This document shows positions 10,994 to 23,900 of a stretch of DNA of 64,000 nucleotides, piece after piece (the stretch's first letter is position 1; each line of letters opens with the position of its first letter). The position numbers and the translations under genes were made by a program. The notes beneath the pieces are model-generated. The model saw only the letters and a list, made by a program, of their open reading frames with translations, was not told the DNA's origin and ran no database searches. Source of the stretch: Owenia fusiformis (lineage: Eukaryota; Annelida; Polychaeta; Sabellida; Oweniidae); assembly GCA_903813345.2 (NCBI GenBank), contig CAIIXF020000009.1, forward strand, positions 3,722,001 through 3,786,000, written 5' to 3'.

Positions 10994-13201
10994 AAAGGAG
11001 AGCGAGTTGTTTGTAGAATGAATCTGGGGATTTTTTTCATGAATTTCGCTTATGTTTTCATCCAAAAAACATCAATACACTTTAAAACATTTTGTTTACT
11101 TTAAGATTACACCATGTAATCCAAAAATATATTTCTCGTTTTCAAAGATAATCCATGGATTAACACCCAGGTATTTTTATTTTTTAAACTTCAGAGGGCT
11201 GGGAATCATTGATGCTCAACGCTTTTGAATACGATAAATGCTGTTTTAAATTGGTTTTACGTATGCCAATAATTTCTCAAATTATGTAAGCTGAATGCAT
11301 TCCATAATCCCTAGAATATTCTCTTGGAGGAATCCAATGGTAGTTCCAAGCAGATTTTTAGATGGCAGGTAAGTAAATTCTTTAGTACTCGCCTTATTGG
11401 GTTGAGTTAGTTTATATTCAAAAATTATATATGATTCTGTAAAGATGTCAGTGTGGATGCTATATAGATTGCACACGTATGGTAAGCTGTATAATCCTAT
11501 ATTATGTAACACAAGTACAGTTTTGGTTGACATGATTGTGACTGAGTGAGAGATTAAACTCTTTAAGGTAGTTCTGCATGTTGATAATTTTTATTAATTT
11601 TGGTGATGAATAAATTATCTGATAATTATAAATTGGGCAAAATTTTTGACATTTTAAGTGGATATAAAGAATTATGGTAACATACACCATGGACCATGCA
11701 TACACATACAATTACAAATGTGAAATATTGTCCCTTTCATTGATTATCGGTATTTATAATCATGAAAATTAGTGAAAAATATTGAGACATATCTACCTTA
11801 AAATCAGATTGGCTTACAAGTACCCTAAGCTATTTTCACATTTTTATTGCAAGAAAATCTTTTTGCAAGGGTTACAAAGGTTGAAATATTGTCCTGGCTC
11901 TATTTGGCTGGAGTTTAATATTCAGACCTAGCTATGTGTGAATTGATTATCAATCACATTGTACATTATAATGAACATAATAAATAAAACCATGAATGTT
12001 GTTCATAAATCAAACTGGAATCACAATCTTCATCAACATCAATTATGGATTTAAAGGCAGTACTTATCTATAAGACATAAATTATTGTAATTGTATGATA
12101 TCGTATTTGTGATTTGAATATACACTGTGGTATTTGAGAAAAAGAATGTTTTGTTTTAGTTTCATTGCAATTTATAACCCTGATATCTTAAAGCCAGAAT
12201 CCTTCCTTGTCTTCCAATTTTCTAATAGCCTCAGAAGTTCCTACTTTTTTAAAAAATACAATTTTCCATGATTATTTTTATGTCACCACCACAAGTGGTG
12301 ACATATTCTTATAGTCTCAAACTTGTTTGTGTGTTCAGTGGTTGGTGTTAATCATTTGGCAGTTGGTGTTTGGCAGTTGGTGTCTGTAACAAATGGCAGG
12401 TGTTGACATTTTGCATGTGAATGCCTTGTCTTATAATGTAGCCAACTGCAATGGATGTAAAACGGATACAGTTAACTAATACATTTCTTAGCATCAATTC
12501 AAATCATATGCTAATTTTAAATGAAAATGTTTTTTTTCATGTTTTACCACTCATAAATGCCATAATATCTCGATGTCACATTCAGGAAAATATGGCTACC
12601 AACAAGTTTTGAATTCTTACAATCCTGGAAGTTGTACATGTAAGCATACACATCTGTCAGTTCAGTTTATGTGTCAGTCAATCCCCTAAGCCTTAATACA
12701 TGATGCATGAAATATTATGGATGAGTTACATAATATGTACTTGTGCTATTTAGGTTAATGTTGTGCTGTTTCACCAGATTTGACTGACATCTTTAAATAA
12801 CAACAATTTGATTTGATGATCAGACAGCAACAAAACATATTAAGTGGCCAAGACAAAATAATGTTATATGATAGGCATTCTAAGGATTAAGGAATGCATT
12901 CAGCTTACATAATTTGAGAAATTATTGGCATAAGTAAAACCAATTTAAAACAGCATTTATCGTATTCAAAAGCGTTGAGCATCATTGATTCCCAGCCCTT
13001 TGAAGTTTGAAAAATAAAAATACCTGGGTGTTAATCCATGGATTATCTTTGAAAATGAGAAATATATTTTTGGATTACATGGTGTTATCTTAAAGTAAAC
13101 AAAATGTTTTAAAGTGTATTGATGTTTTTTGGATGAAAAACATAAGCGAAATTCATGAAAAAAATCCCCCAATTCATTCTACAAACAACTCGCTCTCCTT
13201 T
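10994..13201. mobile_element. Foldback element with about 310-bp inverted arms
   Basis: The left arm (10994-11305) is nearly the reverse complement of the right arm (12889-13201). Both start outside with AAAGGAGAGCGAGTTGTTTG and end inside with GGAATGCATTCAGC. The arms differ by only a few substitutions and single-base indels. The 1.6-kb centre has no long open frame and contains a copy of a short hairpin repeat at 12280. No convincing target duplication is visible at the outer borders. Confidence 0.75.
12280..12418. repeat. Short dispersed hairpin-ended repeat, copy 1
   Basis: It begins with a near-perfect hairpin, TGTCACCACCACAAGTGGTG, and ends with AAATGGCAGGTG then GACATTTTGCATG. The same end words, in either orientation, occur at 40337-40477, 47591-47667 and 50585-50697. 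The terminal word also closes the larger element at 5771. Confidence 0.6.
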
Positions 13202-13490
13202 AGGCTCAATTATTTGTTTTAGTCCTAGAACATTTTTTAAGACTAAATCCCTCCCCCTTGTTAGTTTCCAGATCTGCCTCTGGGTCTGTATAAGGCTTTT
13301 GTTATTGTGAGGACTTTTGAAACAAGTGAATTTTCCTAAAAAACAAAATTAATAGCACCTGTATTGGCAAATATCCTGCATATGAACTTCATGTACCATT
13401 TTAGTGAGACTAATAAAAGGTTATCAAGCAAACATCTCGAAAGAATTTACAATGCTTACTAGTATTTCATACTGTGACATAATTTATAAT
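13202..13490. other. AT-rich intergenic DNA
   Basis: No coding or repeat structure was recognised between the foldback element and the LINE remnant. Confidence 0.4.
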
Positions 13491-13494
13491 AAAG

Positions 13495-13990
13495 CACTAT
13501 GCAGAAGCTTTTGAAAGGCTACCCTATAGAGCAGCATGCCTAGTTTCAGGTGCTACCCATGGGTCAAATACTGATAAGGTACCTTCTTCTCTAAATTGGA
13601 AAAAGTTGGCACCAAGAAGAGATGAGAACTTAAAAATATTTTTTATTTCTAAAGTGTGCTTTTCTTTACCTCCCTTTATCTGTGATGTTGTGAGAACTTA
13701 CGAAACTGTTCATGCTAGAAGACTGGGTGATGGGCAAGATTATCAGATTCTATTACATAAGACTCACTAAAAATCTACACTTTTAGTCAATCTAAGCTTG
13801 GAATGGGCTTCCACCAACTATCAGAGTTGGGCAGCCTATCTCAAGATTCAAAAGATCAATCAGGAAGAAAATGAGCCTTGTATCCTTATCCACATCCAAA
13901 ATGGAATACACTATCACACTATTCGGACTATACGAAAGCAAGCGGTGTGGATATAATGTGAGCAAGGTAAAAAGTATTCATTCAATATTG
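13495..13990 (+). pseudogene. CR1/Jockey-type LINE, C-terminal reverse-transcriptase remnant
   Basis: From 13495 a 91-codon frame shows LPYRAACLVSGATHGS, then LNWKKLAPRRDENLKIFFISKV. This is the familiar tail of many CR1/Jockey-like LINE ORF2 proteins (YRAARIVTGA..., LGW..L..RR...KL...YK pattern). After its stop at 13768-13770 the pattern resumes in another frame with AWNGLPPTIR and FKRSIRK (about 13792-13870). The fragment is frameshifted and 5'-truncated, with no catalytic core visible. It lies in opposite orientation to the neighbouring SCP gene. Confidence 0.7.
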
Positions 13991-14874
13991 GTGATTGAGA
14001 TGACCTATTAAAACAAATATATTTATATTTTGAAATTGAAAGAACGCAAATAAAAATAATTATATCGATTGGTCATATCGATCAACAATGCTGAATGAAG
14101 GCTGTAAAATGTGTAATAAAGCAACAATTTAAATAATTTGCTTAGAATAACTTATAGAAAAATTATTTTAGGTTATAATGGCAATGATGATTTCACTAAA
14201 TTTCTTAACTATTTTGTCAGTGTAATTACATAATTATTACAATTTATAAGGTTTACCTAGGACAGATAAATGACAATGATGTCAGAAATGTAAATGTTCA
14301 TTTTCTAACCAAATGTCCGCTGCTCACAATCGAAATGGAATTGCTTCTTGCAGGACTTGATAACTTGAATGTCTGCCCAATTTCAGAAATTTAACAATCT
14401 CTAAGAAATGAGACACACTTTTGTATGGAGATACCATCCTTAGTGACGTAATGAATGGTAAAATTATTGACATTGTGGCTCATTATGTCTCACTCTCAGT
14501 ATTGAACAACCAGGAAACATTCTAAAATACTTTGGGAACCTTTTGGGTTGGAGTGGGAGTAGACATACATGTAGACACAGACTGAACATACTATAATACG
14601 ATGTTTGGTATTATTGAGATTCCTGTATTATATTTTATGTTATACTTTGCCGCTCATGTTATTAAGTTAACAAAGACATATATTTATATTTGTATCAATA
14701 TCCAGGACCTTTAACTAAATCGAAATTGAAAAAACTCCATGTAATAGTATTTGACTTGAAAATAAGGCCATTGTTGTATAATATAAGGTTCATTGTAGTT
14801 ATTTTTCTCACATTGGTCATGATCTAGATTAGTAATTCATATCTTTCATTCTTTTTATAATTACATAGCGTCCA
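13991..14874. other. 3' flank of the SCP gene, AT-rich
   Basis: Downstream (minus-strand sense) of the SCP stop codon at 14875. No clear canonical AATAAA poly(A) signal close to the stop was identified, and no other coding segment was recognised. Confidence 0.4.
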
Positions 14875-14997
14875 TTAATTATATTTTCCAATCAGCATCT
14901 TGCCGAGAATATTTCCAGGAGAGTTTATATCGGTCGAGGTTGAAAACTGAATGCAACATGTATTCCAGAAGTCGCGATCCATAGCAATACGTCCACC
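14875..14997 (-). CDS. Terminal SCP exon with stop codon
   Basis: It follows the 15347-15444 exon in phase 0. It keeps the end-of-module motif SPGNILGKMLIG, four residues before TAA (14875-14877). The part that would hold EF-hand loop 4 has lost most acidic ligands, so this site probably does not bind calcium. The exon fixes the 3' end of the coding sequence. Confidence 0.88.
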   Translation of the reverse strand, partial: GGRIAMDRDFWNTCCIQFSTSTDINSPGNILGKMLIGKYN

Positions 14998-17900
14998 CTG
15001 AAAATCAAATTATGGATGACATGAAGTGCTTGTTTTGGGGTACTGTCATATTTAAATTAACTGTCAATCGTTAGGAAGGAATAGGTAATGCTACCTAAGA
15101 AAGTAACTATGTTACCGTCACTGTGAACATTTAATAAAAAAAATGACCTGAATTTGGCGCCAATGATGTCAACAAAGGCAATTAATTAGTTTATACAATT
15201 AACTTACACTTGGAATAAATAAATATTTGATGATCTTAAACATGAAATAAAAAAAACAACCTGGAATTCAAACACGCTTGTCTCATTAATGGGCTCATTC
15301 AAACTATTCAAAAGCAGATTACAAACATTTTGGAAAATCTACGTACATATGTCATATCATCGAAGCATTTTTCAATTACGTCATCTGGAATTTTGAATGG
15401 CCGATAAGCTGACACGAATTCGTCTTTCGTTATCCACCCATCGCCTGAAACAAAAGGAGAATTACAATGTAACATATTCCACAACTGAATAACTTTCATA
15501 AATCAATCAATTACTTAATTTTATAAAAATAATGCCAGTCAAATTGAAATACTATATTGTAATTAAACAATTGAAAATAATACACCACCCTCTTTAATAT
15601 TAAATATTTAGAACGAAATCGGACGGATAAGGCAGTAGAATATCAGACTTACCATTCCCAAGACTGTCAAACACATCAAAGTATAGGTCGAGGTAACTAC
15701 CATACCAATAAGGTATTTTCATGGTCTTTGCTTTAATTTCCCTGCACATATTCTCCATAGAATCGAGCCACTCGTCAACTGTCACCTTAAAAGTGAATGA
15801 GATTTGTCAATTTTAACAGAAATAAGAATCGATGGAATCAATATTCAAACGAGTGATCATATTGTTGCGGTCTCTCTGGTACAGGTTTACTTACATTTAT
15901 TATATGGTTTGCAAGTAAGTTTCACTCCCAATTGTTTTTAATAATTTCACAAGACCGTGCGGATTAACATGCATACACATCTTAGGCAAACATAAGTGTG
16001 AGCATATCTCGCCTGCACTATTTAAACAAGAGTTATCTTCATTTATTTAACGTGTATTAATGAACCACAACATTTTCTAAATATACGATAATATATAATA
16101 TAACTCAGTTATGCTTAATAGAAAATGTGAAATAACCTTTTTGTCATTATCTTTATCTGCACGGCGTTTGAGCTCCCTCCACAGGCCGTTCATGATGTCA
16201 AAGCATCGTACCCACATAGGACTGCCCTTTGACCACTGAGTCAATGCTATAATATTCTAGAAGATAACATAAAATCATAAAATTACTATTTGGCTATACT
16301 ATTTATTGAAAGTATATTTTATGAAAGTATTAGCATACAATGATTATAAAAACAGTTTCAAGATCCACACACACACATGTCTAAGCAAAATAACATACGT
16401 TTTTAATTATAAACTTAACTCAGAACCAATTACCTTAGCGTGTTGATGAAAATCCTTATATTCAACAACTCCATTTTTGTCTTGATCTGCAATTAGTAAT
16501 AAAATCTGATAACGTACTACCGTGGTTGTTTATATATATTATAGTTAGTGACTTATAATGCAGCACTGTGCAATATAAGATTAAATGTGAACACTAATTT
16601 TTCTAAAACTCGTGTGTTAACTTTAAAGACATACCATTTTAATAAAGCTAGATGAGCAGATCTAGGTTTAGTTAAATATATATAAAATACAATATTAGAT
16701 TAATATAACTTTACTGATCCTTTATCATTGATATGAGGTTATATCTATGTTTCATGCACTCATATGTATGACTGCTCTTCGAGGAATCATATATGTAAAC
16801 TTAGTTACACCAGCATTAGATCATCGGATAATTGGCTATCGAAACACGCTTACCGAACCAGACATAAAACTCGTGTCGATGTTTTTCCTCCCAGAACTCA
16901 GTGCGTTCAAATTCAGTTTCACAACCGACTAGCCTGACCAACATTTCTCCTAAAATGTTTCCAGGATTTTTCATATCCGTGGAAACTGTGAATCCAAGCA
17001 TCATCTCCCGGAAAAGGTTGATATCAAAGTCTAGTTCTTCATCCTGAAATAACAAAAAGTATTGTCCGTTTGTTTGTTTTCGCTTGTTTATTTGATTTGT
17101 TCATTATAAAGTGTTGTCAACGATTTCAGAAAGAAGAAGAAAAGATAAGAGTTACAAACGAGGTCAATTTTAATATGTAGCCTTAAATAAAATTGTTTTA
17201 TCGTGTGTTAAATCTGTTGTTATTCTTATTTGAAAAAGTGTAAGTACCTTCGTTATATTCGAGAAAGTAGCTGCCACTATGTTAAGGGGGATGCCATACA
17301 TTCCATTGTAAGCCGCGATAAACTCATCCCTATCTATCCATCCATCTCCTACGTAAAATAACAATATTAAATATATGTTGCACATCGAGTTTGACAAATA
17401 GTACAAAATTATATTTTCACAACATCAAGACTCCGTACCAATTGTTTGTATAACTATATATAACTATATCTAAGGGGGTATAAATCATGTATGTTGAGAA
17501 CCTAATTTCACCATTTCGAAAAGTATTATTTTAACTATAATGTAACATTATTTAGATCATTGGGGATACCATTCATTGTCATGTTTTCTAAAAGTTTTTA
17601 AAAGGTGGATGATTTATCAATTCAGAAAATACGTTTCCATGGATTTGCTATGGTGAGCTACACTTACCATTCGTGTCATAAAGCCAAAAATTTACTTGGA
17701 GGAATTCAGAGTACCAAAAAGGTAATTCAGCATCAGTGTTGTAATTTGCTGCAAAATCTGACCAAAAGTCACACCATTCGGTTATAGTTATCTGTAAATA
17801 ATAAAGCACAGGGGGGTTATACCAAGGTGTTAGTGAATACGCCATGTTTGTTAGGTAATCGCACCTCCCTGGCTGAGCCCTCTAGAATTTTCCCAAATGC

Positions 17901-20900
17901 TAATTTAGTTCTACTTATGACTTTGGAGGTTCTCCACACATGAGACATGAATGAGTTATTTGTTTTATTTCGAATGGTACTTATTTGGTCATTTTAACAT
18001 AATCTATATCATGCCGATATACAAGTGTTCATGTTAGATAATTTGAATACCAAAATGCATTCAATAAAAACTGAATTATGTTAACTTATTTTTATTGACC
18101 TGGTCGTCTTTGTCCGTATCCCCAGCCCTTTTTAGTTCTGCCCAGAAGTTGTTTGTCATGTCTTCGACTCTCTTCCACAATGGACTTCCATTAGCCCATC
18201 CCTTAGAACGTACGACCCCCTATAAAAAGTATGTTTCGGATATAACAATGTGAATACTCCACACCTAAATCTAGTTAATGTTTTGAAAAGTTGAGATGCA
18301 TAAAACTTGATGAAATGAAATCAACGTTTTTGACAATGACTGGGGCATTCTAGGAATTGTCATTGCTGTACATTTAGACTTTTCTTAAGTCATAACAGAG
18401 TCAAATACAGTGAAGATGCTATTTCAATGTTTGATATAATAACGTTTCTCAAAATAGAGGAAAGTGCAAGTGGAATAATAATGATGATGTTATTTGTGGA
18501 ACGTTATTTTTAAATAAGAACACGTGTTACATACTTGTAATATATAGTCGAAATCCTTCTTTTGAATAACTCCATCTCGACTACAATCTAGAAATGGACA
18601 ATGAAGTTATAACCACCAGGCACTACATTCAATGTAATTCTGGCTACAGGCCCTTGTCACTCTTCCTTGCATTGCACACATCCTTACAATAAAGTAAATC
18701 TGCTTGTGAAATAGAGAAAGGGGAGCTAAGAGACTTGAAACAAGACTAGCCCAATGCCCAAGTAATGAATGATTTGGTAAATTAAAAAGGCATGGCAATT
18801 ATTTTAATAGCATAATTCTATAAATCGAAGTTATTACTGTGGAAAGCATTTCACTTATTTTAAATAATACTAAAAAAATAATATTTGTAAAAGAAGGAAA
18901 TGTAAGTCAATAATGGTAAGTTAATATGCAAACCTCCTATAAAAAATTGCTCTATTATAAAAGGATGATACTCACCAAACCATGTGTAAAACTGATGCCT
19001 CATTTTAGACATCCAAAAGGGATCATCTTTCATGTTCTTCGCCATTCTGAAAAATGAAGCATTCGTGTATATTTTACAGCTGTGTGCAGTTACCCAAATA
19101 TCAAATCGGTATTTTTACATTTTTGGTCAACAAATGGTACCAAACTTATATTTATGATATTGGGTGCTTCACAAAAACCAGTTCTTAATTGTAACAACTT
19201 TGAATTAATCTATTAATTACCTTTCTAAACGGCCGTTGACCATCATTTCTCCTAATATATTGCCAGTGTGTTCCTTATCCTTTGAAACTGTGAACCCAAT
19301 CATCATATCTTTGAACTTATCCAGATTTAATTTTCCATTCTGGAAAGAAGATATTTCATTCCATAATACTACTGTTTTCCAGGGAAATATGAAGGAATAA
19401 AAATCGTATTGAATCGTATTACATGAAAAAATCGTATTGTCCCCGAGAAAAATCGTATTGGAGCGTATTACATGAGAAAATCGTATTGTCCCCGGGAAAA
19501 ATCGTATTGGAGCGTATCAACCTGTTTTGGGTTTCCAGATTATTTTTAACCTTGAATAATTGATAAAGTGAATATGGGTTTTATTCCTCGGAAAATATTA
19601 TATTGACCTTGGGCAATATGATATCGACCGAGGGAGCGCAAACAATGTGCATCTATTAATATAATTTTTGCATTATCCAAATGTAACATTTTTGAGGGAT
19701 GTACTATGGAATAAATAGGTTATTTCTGGTCGGGATTGAATATGGGTTTTATTCCTCGGAAATGTGATATTGACCTTTGGCAATATGATATTGACACTCG
19801 GTCGCTGCGCTCCCTCTATAAATATCATATCACCCTTCGGTCAATATCATATTGTCCCTCTGAATAAAACCCATATTCAATGGATTAATCCCTCCCAGTA
19901 AATAACCTATATGTATTTGACACTCAATACATATATAAAATGAGGTTGGGGTCTAATACAAACCTGAGTATGTATATGTTTAGATTAAATGCGTTTGACA
20001 ATTGTATACAAATGCATTCATATTTACCTTTACATAATCACTTGGAGAATTTATCGTCTCTATATTTCAATATTTCATATAACTATATTGTAATTAAAAT
20101 ATACGCGTGAAAAAATGAAACTTTAAAATGGGCTCCCCATGTCTAGGCCATGGCACTTTGGCGTACTTTGTATCATACTTATAATAAGAACAAGTAATAT
20201 ACATATAGACTTGAAAATAAAAAAATATGAATCGACGGTTTCATTCATTTTCATGAACATACTTTTCTCGAGCTGTATGTTTGACTGAGAGAGAACGAAT
20301 ACTTACAGAGGTAATCTTCTTGTATGCAGTGTTTACTATCTCAAGAGGAAGTTTGTGTGTTTCACAGTAATATGAAACAAAATCGCTAGCATCTATCAGT
20401 TCATCACCTGTATAATTCAAATTATGGTTTGATATAGTATTATATTAGGTGTGAAGAATGAAAAACTGATTACGAACCATTTAAACGATTCGATTGATTT
20501 GCAAACAAATGCCACAATGGCGACAAATGCTTTAACAAATCCTTCTAATGGATCAGCGGATACGAGCAAAAAAGAATTAGTATTATATGTACATATACTA
20601 TAAAATCAATGAGAAGTATACAGCAGTCGGTGGACATTTTGTGTCAAATGTTTGTCCAGACACTTAAAACACGTTTGAGTCAGCATGGGGACAATCAGGC
20701 AGGCGAGGGTCGCCTTGTAACTCCTTGGTCACATTTGCTCCGATTCATCAGCCGGCGCCCGGCCGATTGAACATTTTGTTCAAGATTGTATACAGATTGG
20801 CCAGAGTACTTAATCGACCGGGTGCCGGCCGATGAATCGGAGCAAATGTGACCCAGGCATTAGTAATGTTTAGATTCACTGAGGGATATATAATGTCGAC

Positions 20901-23900
20901 CTCAACAAAGATCCCACAAAATAAATCAATTTTACTATCATGTAACACTGTGAAACAATCTACTAATTTTCGTCGAGATATCTCAATTTTCACCAGAGTG
21001 TAATGTTCGTTCGCTTAGGTTTAAACTATATACTCGAATAAAACAACAAAGTACTGTAAGTCTCATTCGTATCCATTACGAAAAAGTCAGTCTCACCATT
21101 CTTATCCATTATGAAAAAAGTCACTGCCATGAATTCTTTGTACCAATGAGGTATGTAGTTTCGTTTGTTGTATTGGACGGCAAAATCATCAAAGAAAATA
21201 CACCATTCACTCAGACTTAGCTAAAAATATAATAATACAAAGGGTTAAATCTAAAAGTACAAAGCAAAGTAACAAATGCGTTTAAGGACATGTAAACATA
21301 ATCCGTGATAAAACTACAGGTATTTTTAAATTACATTCAGTCATTCAAATTTATTGACAATATCCTATGAGAATGTCATCTGGAAATCTAGATATTCGAT
21401 ATTTTAGAATAAATGTTGGCCATTTTGAATAAAACAACAATATCCCCATCATTTGTATCTTAATTTTATATGAAAACATACAAATAGATACGAATATGAC
21501 ACCTTTGATCAGACAAACCGATTACACAATATTTCTTGAATTCTGAAACAAGAGTGATTGGCGCCAAGGGTTCCAATTCGATATTTTGCCATGTATGGAG
21601 ATTTCGTAACAACAAACTTCGAATTCATGTAGCTGCCATTTTGTTCACTTAGGGATTCAGCCCTTAACTCAGTTCAATTTGGAATGACCATTCCTTGACG
21701 GTGTTAATTTTCTAGAATCTGCACGAGATGAGGAGTGTTAATTTAAGGAAACAACGCCTGAAAGGATTGGCCATAACACAATACATTAAAGAGATCGAGT
21801 TGTCCAGATTTCTATTCTGGACAATCAGTAATGTCCCAATATATTTGCTTATAAAACATCATATATACCTTAGATATATCTTGAGACCAAATCATAAGCA
21901 CGATAATAATAAGCATCGACAATATGTTGAGGATATCAATAGGACAACCAAAAGAACAACCAACTGTCAGAATTGAACGCAATAAGTCGAAAACAGAATA
22001 TAGTGTTTTTTTTGGGGGGGGGGGATTTATCTGTATTGTAACCCCTTAGATGTAATAAATATGGCTTCTCTAAGCCAAAATAATCTGAAGGAAAAAGGCA
22101 ATCAGACTGAAACAAATTTGAGCGGGCTTTTTAAATTTGAATTTGAATTTCTATTGATGTAAGTTGACATTCATGGCTAGGAACAATCATCGAATTGATA
22201 CTGTTAACGAATTAATTCAAGCCTCAGAATTGATAAGTTGATAAACAAACTTTCTTTTCATTTTCTTCAAAATTATCTAAAAGATACGAAATCAATAAAT
22301 GAACATATTTTCAACGAAATCTTTTGCAAGGGACTAGCTGGCAAAATATCAATTTCAATCCGTAGAGTCTAGTCATTACCATGACAACCGTTAAACTAGT
22401 GACCTTGAGTTCGTAATTGGTTATATAATGGAATGTTACGTGAAATAGCGTGATATGATTTGCTGAAATTGGACACCCTTGGCTAACTATGTGTGAATTT
22501 AGAATTTGAATCGCGAGTTGTGGTATTTTCCAAATAAAAATTCCAAAAATAAAAAAGTGGTCAAGGTTCGAATCTTTTGGACTGTTGATTATGAATTTAT
22601 AGTTATTTTCAATTTCAGAAAATAACGACATTTTAACATTTTCATTGTTGGAAAATATCGAGTTGTGTCGTCCCTGGGAGCCAATCCTCCTTGTTCTGAA
22701 GGGTCTCATAATAGTTATTCAAATAAATATGAGGACCTTAAAAAGTATAGATGAATTGTATTCATTATTTGCTTTTTTACAAAATACATCTATGCGTATG
22801 GAAACAAAAATTTAGACTTGGCTGCAAATTGTTAACTTTCTAATGAGCCAATTTTGAAACTGGATGAAAATCAGCCAGACGTTAAAATGACCTGCCTCCC
22901 CGCAGTTTATCTATTCAGATTTTATAAACTTTTGATGAACTGTTTTTTTCAACTGGACACAGTGCCTAGCATATCACGCCTTAGGTGTATGCCAACCCTG
23001 GCCTTAAACCCAGACTTAGACCGAGACAAGCAACAATTAATCTGTCCGTGTCTAATGTGTTTCACAAGAGTGACTTTGATAGAAAGCCAATGATCATATC
23101 TAATAATTATCTTAGCTTGAAAAAGCTTGGTTTACGTACCGACTTATCTTCATCCCCATCCGCGTTATGCTGTAATATGGTCCACATATTCTGTTTCATG
23201 TTCTTTGCTCTATCATACATTGGACTGTCGGGTGACAACCCCTTTGCCTCTACCATATTCTGAAATAAATTTTTTTTTTGAATTAAGGATTTGAGCTCCG
23301 GATTCAGTGCATTGCGTATTGAATCATTCCATTGAGGTAGTTCTTTCCAAATCTTAGCATGGCCTCGCAGCAGGAATGCAAAGTTTAGGAAACAACGCCT
23401 GGGTGGAATGAAGCAGCCACAATGCATTTTAAGTCTTTGGCTTAAATTCTTTTCACACACAGTTACATTGCAAAATATTTTATACTAAATCAGCTAAAAA
23501 TCACTATAATAAGTTAACAAATATTAATTTCAATCTGTAGAGTCAAGTTCTAAAACACTTTGTTCGGAATATAAGGCTGGAATCGGACACACCTTGCCTA
23601 TCTATGTGTGAATGAATATATTAATGCATTCTTATTCATGTAGCTACATATGGCTCTTTCATACTCTGAACTGTAGAATGACGATCCTTGTCCTTATGAC
23701 GTTATCAAACTCTAATTTAGGCAAAGTGGATCATTTGAAAAGCAAATACCAATAAAACTGAACTAATTGTGAGCATGCATGTGGGATCTCTGACTCTCAG
23801 TTATAGTGTTGTATGGTGTCAACGATTTTGCAATTAAGCATATAGCACATTGAGATACACTACTGGGACAAACCCCTGTGTCCATCGGGGCCCCATGGAG

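Noticed and set aside
22311-22709. 132-codon minus-strand frame
   Set aside because: Lies in an SCP intron, is matched by interrupted sequence in the duplicate copy at 4.2-5.9 kb, and has no recognisable domain.
23107-23460. 117-codon minus-strand frame taken as an intronless gene
   Set aside because: Only 23140-23259 is bounded by splice sites and matches an SCP exon; the rest is intron.
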